This document shows, one piece after another, positions 27,376 through 35,176 of a DNA stretch of 64,000 nt. How positions within the stretch are numbered: position 1 is the first letter of the stretch; each line of letters opens with the position of its first letter. Source of the DNA: DASVUS01 sp036388675 (GTDB lineage: Bacteria > Armatimonadota > Abditibacteriia > Abditibacteriales > Abditibacteriaceae); NCBI GenBank assembly GCA_036388675.1, contig DASVRI010000042.1, positions 1 to 64,000 of the forward strand, read 5' to 3'. Position numbers and translations under genes: made by a program. The notes under the pieces are model-generated. The model was given only the letters and a program-made list of their open reading frames with translations. It was not told the DNA's origin and did no database searches.

Positions 27376-27527
27376 GTTTGCCAGTGTTTTAATTGTTGCT
27401 GGAGCCTCTGCTTGAGCTGTTGCTTGAACCGTTGCTTTAGCTGTGCGTTTGCAAGGTTTGACTTTTGAGTTCGTGGTTTTGAGTTGGCGCAATTCACAAC
27501 CGGGTGCTCGAAATTCAAAACTGATCT

Positions 27528-28955
27528 ATGCCTGAACCTCACTCTGCCTCCGCCGCCTCCGCTTCACTTGGCATTCAGCTTCTCTTTGTCGTTGCCCTTG
27601 TGGTGGCCAATGCATTCTTTGTGGCCGCCGAATTCGCTCTGGTTTCGGTGCGGCGCACGCGGATCGATCAATTAGCCGCTGAAGGCAGCCAGAGCGCCAC
27701 TATCTTGCAGAGCGCTCTGCGCGACCTGGATCGTCAGATCGGTGCGGCCCAGGTCGGCATTACAGTGGTGTCGCTGCTGTTGGGAAGTACCGGCGAAAAA
27801 GTGCTGGAGCCGATGTTTCTCGGCATTCTTAGCACGATGGGTGTTCCCAGGGAAGTGTTGAACATTTCGCGCGTGGGCATCGCATTTGTACTGGCGTATC
27901 TCGTCATGACTTCGATGCACGTCATTCTGGGCGAGCAGTTACCCAAAATCATCGCCATTCAAAAAGCGGAAACAACGGGTTTATTGATCGTGCGGCCCAT
28001 GATGCTGTTCACGCGTATTTGCTCGCCGCTGGTGTGGATACTGACGCACAGCGTGAATTTTCTGTTGCGAGTTCTGGGTGTGCGTGCCGTCAACGAACAC
28101 GGACAGGTTCACTCGCCCGAAGAGTTGGACTTGCTGTTCACGCAGTCGCACGAAGGCGGCGAACTTACCGAAACCGAGCGCGACATCCTTCATCGCGTGG
28201 TCAAGTTCTCCGATTTGACGGCGCGCGAAGTGATGGTGCCGCGCGTGGAAATGATGGCGTTGCCCGTCGAAATGCCGCGCCGCGCTTTCATCGAACTTGT
28301 CTATGGACAGCCGCACACGCGTATGCCGATTTATCATGGCACGATGGACGAGATCGTCGGTGTGGCGCACCTCAAAGACCTGGTGCGCTTTGCAGCTTCG
28401 CTTGACGGCAGGAACGGCGTGGCGAGTACTCAGGGTGGCGCGCCCGGCGAAATAGTGAACCTGATGCCGCTGGCTCGTGAAGCGGCGCGCGTCCCGGAAA
28501 CCATCACCATCGACAAAATGCTGGTGGAATTCAAACGCCGCCGCCAGCAAATGGCAATTGTTATTGATGAATACGGTGGCACGGCGGGCATTATCACCAT
28601 GGGCGACTTGCTGGAACAGGCCTTTGGCGACGTGCACGACGAATTCGACAAGCCCGAACCGGAAATCTTCACACGCCCCGACGGTCGCATTCAAATGCCG
28701 GGCCGCACTCTCATCACCGAAATTAACGATCGCTTCAGCACCGGCTTTGCGGACGACGAATCCGACACTATGGCCGGACTAATTCTGGGCGAACTGGGCC
28801 GTCCTGCGGTAGTTGGTGATGAAGTTCAAGTCAACGGTGTGCGGCTTTGCGTTGAGGCTGTGGAGCGGCTACGCATCATGTCCATCAGCATGCTGCTTCC
28901 CACACACGAAGCCGCTGCCGATGCGCGCGGTAATGGAACTGCGCGCGCCGAGTAA
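27528..28955 (+). CDS. CNNM/CorC-HlyC family membrane protein
   Basis: The 475-residue protein has an N-terminal CNNM/DUF21 membrane domain of four segments (LLFVVALVVANAFFVAAEFALV through MHVILGEQLPK and SVNFLLRVLGV). Two CBS domains follow (TAREVMVPRVEMMAL and IVNLMPLAREAARVPETITI), then the CorC_HlyC transporter-associated domain (RIQMPGRTLITEINDRF). Such proteins are linked to magnesium or cobalt efflux and tolerance, not to hemolysis despite the old name. A basic patch (VSVRRTRIDQL) follows the first helix as usual. It follows the tRNA by 150 nt, with no visible ribosome site. Confidence 0.92.
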   Translation: MPEPHSASAASASLGIQLLFVVALVVANAFFVAAEFALVSVRRTRIDQLAAEGSQSATILQSALRDLDRQIGAAQVGITVVSLLLGSTGEKVLEPMFLGILSTMGVPREVLNISRVGIAFVLAYLVMTSMHVILGEQLPKIIAIQKAETTGLLIVRPMMLFTRICSPLVWILTHSVNFLLRVLGVRAVNEHGQVHSPEELDLLFTQSHEGGELTETERDILHRVVKFSDLTAREVMVPRVEMMALPVEMPRRAFIELVYGQPHTRMPIYHGTMDEIVGVAHLKDLVRFAASLDGRNGVASTQGGAPGEIVNLMPLAREAARVPETITIDKMLVEFKRRRQQMAIVIDEYGGTAGIITMGDLLEQAFGDVHDEFDKPEPEIFTRPDGRIQMPGRTLITEINDRFSTGFADDESDTMAGLILGELGRPAVVGDEVQVNGVRLCVEAVERLRIMSISMLLPTHEAAADARGNGTARAE

Positions 28956-28993
28956 GCGCCTGTGCGAGTACTCAACTCGCAATTTATGACCCC

Positions 28994-28999
28994 TATAAT
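28994..28999 (+). promoter_or_regulatory. Consensus -10 box before the pilus leader
   Basis: TATAAT is a perfect -10 match. The -35 region (near 28971) is poor. Initiation would be near 29006, just before a structured RNA segment. Confidence 0.5.
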
Positions 29000-29005
29000 G
29001 CGCTT

Positions 29006-29231
29006 TGGCAACTATCGTGACGCAATTGGCTGTGCAACGCCGGTGAAAGCCGTGCGGGTTCGCAGGGGACGTGAAGTCTCGACCTCCAATTGTGTTGTGC
29101 TATGCTGGGCGCAGGTGGTAAATTACCGACAAGAGTCGCATTAGAGCCGCCGCAAAGCCTGCACAATCCCTTGAACTCGCAGTTGTTGCACTTAACAGTA
29201 ATTGCAGCATGAAAAGGATTGGTAATTTGCG
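29006..29231 (+). ncRNA. Candidate structured 5' leader of the cpaB operon
   Basis: A stem of 10 bp (29020-29029 with 29086-29095, one G-T pair) encloses three small hairpins. They are CGG/CCG around 29041-29052, TGCG/CGCA at 29053-29064 and GGGAC/GTCTC at 29066-29080. The leader is about 225 nt long. Its layout recalls a riboswitch. The downstream pilus genes would fit a second-messenger sensor, but it does not fit the c-di-GMP-I consensus well enough to name. Confidence 0.4.
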
Positions 29232-30527
29232 ATGCGTCTTAACCGCAACACCCGCATTGGTCTCGCGCTAATTGGAGTCGCCGTTTTGGTCTGGTTGCTC
29301 TACGGCTTGCGCACGTTTTTCTCTTCTCCTGCTCCAAGCCTTGCCGCGCAAAACTCCGCCGTTGAGAGTCAGGTGCAATCGGTCGTGTCCACAAGCGACC
29401 TGGTGGCATTTGCCGCCAAGGATATTCCCGACCGCTCCATCATTACCGCCGACATGGTGGAGATGCGCCGCTTGCCCGGTGCCGCTGCCGCCAGTTCCGC
29501 TTACGTTGCCGAGCAGGGCATCGTCGCCGGATACATCACGCGGCGCGGCATTCCGCGCGGCACTCCGCTGCGCCGCGCCGACCTGTTGGGGCATATCACC
29601 GATATAGGCATCGCAGGTGCAGTGCGTCCCGGTTTTCGTGCCATGGCAGTTCCGATTCTCAACAAAGCGACGCTGCACGACCTGGTGAAAGTCGGCGACT
29701 ACGTTGATGTGCTGGCCGCCTTCGATCAGCAGGAATCGCGCACGATTGTGCAAAGCGTGCGAGTACTCGCCGTGGATGTTTTCGGCAAAGATTTTCCGCA
29801 AGTGCGCATTGCCCAACGCGGTGACTACAAAGCCGAACCCGCCGGGGTGGGCACCGCAAATCCGGGATCTCCTGCCGGCGCGACTGGCGCTGCAACAGCG
29901 GGTTCAACCGTCACCACGACAACGGCAGGAGGGCAAAGCACAACGACTTCTGCACCAACAGCCGCTCCAACACCGGCTCCTGGAAACGGCCAGCCGCCGC
30001 CTAAACCCGAGCCTTCTCTGACCCTGGAAGTGACTCCAGATCAGGCTACGGCCATTCAGTTGGCGCAATCGGCCAGCGCACCGCTCGACTTCATTTTGCT
30101 GCCGCGTCCGGCAGTCGCTGTGGCACCGCAAGCGCGCGTGGCCGCCTCGATTCGCCCGCGTGTGGCGCCTTATGCCGATAGCCTGAAACGCGGCGCCACG
30201 GTGCAAAAGCAAAGGTCGGAAGAGCGGATGTCGAAAACTCTCTCCAATGCCTTTAGCTCTCTGGGCAAGAATGTGCAGGGACTATCGGGGGCAGGGGAAG
30301 CGGCAGGCTTATACAATGGCGGCGGGAGACAATTGCCTTCCATTCCGTCACCAGGCAATGGGCCGGGCAGCAACCTGGTTCCGCCGGCGACCATCACCGG
30401 GGCACCTGCTGGCCAGGCGTCCAGCGCCCAAACGCCTACCGCCGAAGCGCCCAGGACATACCGCATTCCGGTTTACGGTGATGGCAAATTGATGCGTGAG
30501 GATGTCGTGCTGAAGCCAGCCGAGTGA
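29232..30527 (+). CDS. cpaB: Flp/Tad pilus assembly protein CpaB (RcpC)
   Basis: The 431-residue protein has one N-terminal membrane segment (IGLALIGVAVLVWLLYGL). A SAF domain follows (VAFAAKDIPDRSIITADMVEMRRLP, then GYITRRGIPRGTPLRRADLL). Next is the conserved RcpC/CpaB core (GFRAMAVPILNKATLHDLVKVGDYVDVLA). The C-terminal half is long, Pro/Gly/Thr-rich and variable. CpaB-type proteins act in the periplasm, possibly tethering the secretin to peptidoglycan. The stop overlaps a GTG of the secretin frame, and the octamer encodes RVL in SVRVLAVDVF. Confidence 0.93.
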   Translation: MRLNRNTRIGLALIGVAVLVWLLYGLRTFFSSPAPSLAAQNSAVESQVQSVVSTSDLVAFAAKDIPDRSIITADMVEMRRLPGAAAASSAYVAEQGIVAGYITRRGIPRGTPLRRADLLGHITDIGIAGAVRPGFRAMAVPILNKATLHDLVKVGDYVDVLAAFDQQESRTIVQSVRVLAVDVFGKDFPQVRIAQRGDYKAEPAGVGTANPGSPAGATGAATAGSTVTTTTAGGQSTTTSAPTAAPTPAPGNGQPPPKPEPSLTLEVTPDQATAIQLAQSASAPLDFILLPRPAVAVAPQARVAASIRPRVAPYADSLKRGATVQKQRSEERMSKTLSNAFSSLGKNVQGLSGAGEAAGLYNGGGRQLPSIPSPGNGPGSNLVPPATITGAPAGQASSAQTPTAEAPRTYRIPVYGDGKLMREDVVLKPAE

Positions 30528-30640
30528 GCAGAAGAAATACATTACTGAGTACGGATGAGTACTCGCAAGCGATAGCGCCTTCTCACAGGGTGTTGTTCGC
30601 AGCAGGAACACACTTTAAGCCACACTTTTGCGTGGATGCC

Positions 30641-33600
30641 ATGAAACAATTACATTGCACGGACGAGTCTCAAATTTTGCATACGCACCCAAAGCGCGTC
30701 AGCCGCAGGTGCACCGATTCCGCACGCCGCGCGGCGCTCAAGAGCCAGGCGGTGCTCAAGAGTCAGGCTGTGCTCAAGAGCCAGGCGGCGCTCAAGAGTC
30801 AGGCTGTGCCACAGCGCACAGCCACGCCCAAAATCGAGTTGCGCAAACGCGAACTGCCGGTCAGGCGCGAACTGCTGGTCAGGCGCGATGCCGTATTGCT
30901 GGCAGCGTTGCTCATTGCAGCCGCCGCTGCACCGGCACCGGCGCGAGCGCAGTCAGAAATTAGACGAGTCAATGTTTCCGAAGGACAAATATCGCGCGGC
31001 GCGCCATACAACTTGCCGATGGGCAAAGTGTTGCCGTTTCAACTGCCGAAACGGTTTACTTTCCAGATCACCCAGGGCGAAGAATTCATCAAGGCCGTAG
31101 CAGAGGACGGCCTGCTGACGGTGACGCCACAAAAGGTGGGACGCGCCACACTGGTTATTGAAGCGCCCGGCTATGCCCCGATTGCATACTCGATTCGCGT
31201 ACTGGAATCGGCTGCCACTCCGCCTGTGGCTCCACAGGAAGTGGCTCCACTTCCCGCCGCTCCCGTCACCGTCACGCCAACGACGATGCCCGCTGTAACG
31301 CCGGCCCGCATTCCGACACCGGCGGCTGTGCCCAACCAGGCGCAGAATAGCGCCATGGTGAACACTGCGCGACCTGGTGTTCCTGCATGGGCCGCAGCGC
31401 CAAACACAACCAGCCAGGCGGCGGAGGCATCGCTGGCCACATCGTCTGCTTTGTCGGAGTTACCAACAATGGTGCCTGGCTCTCCACAGGCCATGACTTC
31501 ACTGCCGCTGCAGGTGCGCACTCCCGTGGCACCGCTACAACTGAGCGCACTCACCACGGCGACGGCCAGTTCGGGTGATGTGGCACGCACCGCGGACGCT
31601 TTACCTCCACTTGGCGTAACGCTGGATGCAGCGCAGATTTCGCCCAGTTTACCGGCACCGGCGCGCAGTGCGGCTCCCGCGTTTCCAACACGCAGCCAGT
31701 TGCCGCAGAACGTGGCCGCCGGCGCACGCAGCACGAGTCTACCGCGTAACGGCGTTGCGGTTACGCAGGGTCTGGCACGTTTGTTCCGCTTCCCCAGCAA
31801 CATTCTTGCGGTGTTCTTCTCCGATGTGGCTGTAATGGATGCACGCGCCGTTAATGCGCGCACCGTCGCGATTACCGGCATGACGCCGGGTGCTTCCACG
31901 CTGGCTGTGTTCACCGAGCGCTTTCCCGGTGATGCTGTCGGGCGGTCGCACGTTTATCAGATCGCGGTGCGCCCAACGTCCTCCAGAACAACACCGAGTA
32001 CTCCCGTTGCGCCGCAGCGTAACCCCGCTGATGTGGAAACGGCCATTCGCACCGCGTTGGATGACCCGCGCGTCGGTGTGTCCGTGTTTCAAACTCCAGA
32101 CCGAATTCTGGCTGTGCGTCTGACGGGATCAGTGCGCAACGCGGCGGAAGCCGAAGCAGCGCGTGCCATCGCCGCGCTTTATGCGCCGCAGGTGATTTCG
32201 TCTATCTACGTCGATGCCGAAGCCTCAACGCTCCAGGCGGCGACTTCTCTGCCCACCGATCAGCAACTGCAAGCGCAACTGCGTCAGTTGACCGGCAACG
32301 AAACAATCGAGCTGACGCCGTTTCCCAACGGCCTGGGATTGAAGGCTCAGGTCACTTCAGAAGCAGAAGCCACTGCATTATTGAATTTATTGCCGCACGC
32401 CGGACGACCTGTCACGCCGTTCATCGTGATTCGTGGCCAGAGTGGCGAGGCGCCGACCTACTACGACCGGCCCATCTTAACCGGCGACGATGCGGAGATG
32501 ACGCGTCGCCTGCACATTGTGACCGGTGTCAAAAGCGTATATGTAGTGCGCACATCGGAAAACGCGCTCGCGGTTTACGGCACAGTGCGCGACCGCACGG
32601 AATACGATACGATTCGCCGTTATGCGCGCATTTTGCCGCAGGTTCAAAAAGGTGCACGCGAACTCAACGACAACGTCGGGGCCCAGTTCGCGCAGTCGGG
32701 GCGCACCTTCCCGTGGGGCGTGCAGTTCTTCGTGCGAGTACTCGATAACAGCGATGCCGTGGTGCGGCGTGTCACGGCTGAAACCAGCGTCGTGGAAATC
32801 TCGCGCACCGCGTTGCGCAACCTGGGTGTGCAGGTCGGCTCCGTCGCTTTGTTGTCGGAAGCGGTTACACCGGCCACGGCGCCCGTGTTTTCCGAAAACG
32901 GCAACTTGCTCAGTCCGGGAGCGCCGGGAACGGTTACACGCTCTATCGACCCCAACTTCATTGCCGGGCAGTTAACGGGTGGCAACGGTTTTGTGGGCGG
33001 TCAGGGCTTCGGCAATATTGACCCGTTGCGCCTACGTTTGAACGCTCTTTTTCAAAAAGGCAATGCGCGTATTCTCAGCCAGCCTAACATCAGTGCTGTT
33101 GAAGGCGCCGACGCGCAGATCACCATTGGTGGCACGCGCCCGATTCCCGTCACCAGCACAACCGGCGGCGGCGCAGGTTCCGTGAACAACAGTGTGGTAT
33201 TCCGCAACTTTGGTATCATCTTGACGATGCGGCCTACACTGACCGACGACGACACCATCATTTTGCAGATTCGCGCCGATGTCACCAACATCGACCCGAC
33301 AACAGCAGTCAACCTGGGTGGAGCGATTATTCCAGGCGAAACAGTGCGTTCGGTCAACACGACACTGACGGTGCGCGAAGGCGATACCATCGTGATGGGC
33401 GGCCTCATTACAAATGAGCGCAGCCAGATTACGTCACGCATTCCGGTCTTGTCCAACATTCCCATTATCGGTTCACTGTTCCGCAGCAAGCGTTTTCAAA
33501 GCAACGAATCGGAATTGGCAATTTTCATGACACCACGTATCACACGCACTCCGGCTTCGATGAACACTCGCGAAGATGTGCAGCGTGTACCGGCTCTGCC

Positions 33601-33685
33601 CGACTTGCCGGCCAACCAGGCCACGACAGCGGCATTCTCCAGCGCATTTGGCGGGGCAGCGGCAGGCAGCGGTGGCGGTGGATAA
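30641..33685 (+). CDS. cpaC: Type II/III secretin family protein (CpaC-like)
   Basis: This outer-membrane secretin of the Flp/Tad pilus has about 1014 residues, well above the usual 450-550. The signal peptide (DAVLLAALLIAAAAAPAPARAQS) begins about 80 residues after the ATG, so the true start may be further in. A GTG at 30524 overlaps the cpaB stop. A pilus-secretin N-terminal domain (INLPMGKVLPFQLP-like) follows. BON/N1-like repeats come after a Pro/Thr-rich linker. The secretin beta-domain starts near residue 700 (GNARILSQPNISAVEG, TIVMGGLITNERSQITSRIPVLSNIPIIGSLFRS, ELAIFMTPRI). The C-terminus is Gly/Ala-rich. Confidence 0.9.
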   Translation: MKQLHCTDESQILHTHPKRVSRRCTDSARRAALKSQAVLKSQAVLKSQAALKSQAVPQRTATPKIELRKRELPVRRELLVRRDAVLLAALLIAAAAAPAPARAQSEIRRVNVSEGQISRGAPYNLPMGKVLPFQLPKRFTFQITQGEEFIKAVAEDGLLTVTPQKVGRATLVIEAPGYAPIAYSIRVLESAATPPVAPQEVAPLPAAPVTVTPTTMPAVTPARIPTPAAVPNQAQNSAMVNTARPGVPAWAAAPNTTSQAAEASLATSSALSELPTMVPGSPQAMTSLPLQVRTPVAPLQLSALTTATASSGDVARTADALPPLGVTLDAAQISPSLPAPARSAAPAFPTRSQLPQNVAAGARSTSLPRNGVAVTQGLARLFRFPSNILAVFFSDVAVMDARAVNARTVAITGMTPGASTLAVFTERFPGDAVGRSHVYQIAVRPTSSRTTPSTPVAPQRNPADVETAIRTALDDPRVGVSVFQTPDRILAVRLTGSVRNAAEAEAARAIAALYAPQVISSIYVDAEASTLQAATSLPTDQQLQAQLRQLTGNETIELTPFPNGLGLKAQVTSEAEATALLNLLPHAGRPVTPFIVIRGQSGEAPTYYDRPILTGDDAEMTRRLHIVTGVKSVYVVRTSENALAVYGTVRDRTEYDTIRRYARILPQVQKGARELNDNVGAQFAQSGRTFPWGVQFFVRVLDNSDAVVRRVTAETSVVEISRTALRNLGVQVGSVALLSEAVTPATAPVFSENGNLLSPGAPGTVTRSIDPNFIAGQLTGGNGFVGGQGFGNIDPLRLRLNALFQKGNARILSQPNISAVEGADAQITIGGTRPIPVTSTTGGGAGSVNNSVVFRNFGIILTMRPTLTDDDTIILQIRADVTNIDPTTAVNLGGAIIPGETVRSVNTTLTVREGDTIVMGGLITNERSQITSRIPVLSNIPIIGSLFRSKRFQSNESELAIFMTPRITRTPASMNTREDVQRVPALPDLPANQATTAAFSSAFGGAAAGSGGGG
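30734..30805. repeat. 18-bp tandem repeat, four copies
   Basis: Four head-to-tail 18-bp units in frame encode A/V-LKSQA. Alternate units match most closely, so the real period is 36 bp. They lie before the signal peptide of the secretin and may lie outside the mature protein. Confidence 0.9.
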
Positions 33686-33885
33686 CGCCAGGGCGCCGCA
33701 ACGCAGTTGATTATTCGCGCCGGACTTGTGTGAAACTTGTGAGAGGACACGAGACGGGGTGCGCACAATAGAAGTATTCTGATCGAGATTAACGAGTACT
33801 CGCACCAGCCAGTTAGCCGCACAGACATTGGCTACACGCAGTTTGGCTGGACACAGTTTGGGTGCACACGACACCTGTTTTCATT

Positions 33886-35124
33886 ATGGCGATTTCGATA
33901 TTAATAGGCGATTCCAAAGCCAGTTCCCGCCAGGAGCTTGTGACGGAACTTCAGAAAGATCGCGGCCTGGATGTGCTGAGCGATTCGCGCGATGGTCGTG
34001 AAACCGTCGAGATCGCGCGTTCGCTGCATCCGGCGGTCGTACTGCTCGACAGCGGCATCACCGGATTAGACGTGGTGTCGGTCGTCGAGGAGCTGCAGGC
34101 CGCTTCGCCCGAATCGGGTGTCATCGTGCTGCTCGAATCGCACGATACCGAGATTGTGCGCCGCTTGATGCGCGCCGGTGCCGAAGATTTTTTGGTCAAG
34201 CCGGCAGCCACCGACGAGATTCTCAATGCTGTTCGCACAGTGCATCAAACCGTGCAAAAGCAGCGCGCGGCGCTTGGTACGGCACTGACGGATACAACTC
34301 TGACGCGCGGCAATGTAATCGCGGTTTACTCACCGCAGGGTGGGGCCGGAAAGAGTATGCTGGCTGCGAACCTGGGTGTCTCTCTGGCTAAGTCAACCAA
34401 TGCCAAGACCAATAAGGGCCGTGTTGCGCTGCTTGATCTCAATTTGCAGTTTGGCGACATCGACCTGATGCTGAACCTGACGCCGGAAAACACCATCGCG
34501 GGACTATCGCAAAAAGGGCATTCCGGCCTGGATGCGGAACTGGTCGAGCAATATCTCACCACGCACGAAGAATCGGGCTTGCGAGTACTCGTTGCGCCTT
34601 CGACGCCGCAGTATGCCGAGAGCATTACGGTCTATACCGTCGAGCAGGTCATCGATGCTTTGCGCGAATCGTATCAGTTCGTGATTGTTGATACGCCGGC
34701 GCAGTTGCAAGACACAACATTGGCTGCACTAGACGCGGCGACCACGATTTTGCTACTGACCACACTCGACCTGCTGGCCTTGCATAAAACACGCACCGCG
34801 CTCGATATGCTGCGCCAGCTTTACCCTTCGGAAAAGATCTGGCTGGTGCTCAATCGTGCCAACTCTGACGTGGGCATTTCGCTGCAAGATGTGGAAACCA
34901 CGCTCGGTGTGCCGATGCGTGCGCAAATTCCGTCCGATGGACGCATCGTTGTGACTTCAATCAATGAAGGCAAGCCCTTCGTGACATCGGCCCCCGATAC
35001 CGCTATTGCTCGTCGCATCAGCGCCCTTTCCTATGAACTTATGGGACGCGAAGCGCCCACTCATTCCGGTGGCGAAGCTGCTCCGCAAAACGACGGCGGC
35101 TTCTTCAAGAAACTATTCGGCTAA
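33886..35124 (+). CDS. cpaE: Flp/Tad pilus localisation protein CpaE/TadZ
   Basis: The 412-residue protein has two parts. Residues 1-125 form a response-regulator-like domain (ISILIGDSKASSRQELVTEL, VVLLDSGITGLDVV, DFLVKPAATDEI). Residues 145-400 form a MinD/ParA-type ATPase with a deviant Walker A (YSPQGGAGKSMLAANLGVSLA), BLDLNLQFGDIDL-like switch (LLDLNLQFGDIDLML) and IVDTPAQLQD. CpaE places the pilus at a pole or other site. ATG 33886 is preferred over an upstream GTG at 33862. The genes for the CpaF ATPase and TadB/TadC platform are not in this window. Confidence 0.93.
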   Translation: MAISILIGDSKASSRQELVTELQKDRGLDVLSDSRDGRETVEIARSLHPAVVLLDSGITGLDVVSVVEELQAASPESGVIVLLESHDTEIVRRLMRAGAEDFLVKPAATDEILNAVRTVHQTVQKQRAALGTALTDTTLTRGNVIAVYSPQGGAGKSMLAANLGVSLAKSTNAKTNKGRVALLDLNLQFGDIDLMLNLTPENTIAGLSQKGHSGLDAELVEQYLTTHEESGLRVLVAPSTPQYAESITVYTVEQVIDALRESYQFVIVDTPAQLQDTTLAALDAATTILLLTTLDLLALHKTRTALDMLRQLYPSEKIWLVLNRANSDVGISLQDVETTLGVPMRAQIPSDGRIVVTSINEGKPFVTSAPDTAIARRISALSYELMGREAPTHSGGEAAPQNDGGFFKKLFG

Positions 35125-35176
35125 ACCGCTTTCGGTTAAAGCGCCTCCGGCTAAAGCACCTGCTGCTACACGGTTC

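Noticed and set aside
29006..29231. c-di-GMP-I (GEMM) or cobalamin riboswitch upstream of cpaB
   Set aside because: GGGACG and GGTGAAA blocks look similar at first, but the required order of the remaining conserved blocks is not met. It is kept only as an unclassified structured leader.
30734..30805. CRISPR-like repeat array
   Set aside because: The units are contiguous with no spacers and lie in frame in a gene. They are ordinary tandem repeats.
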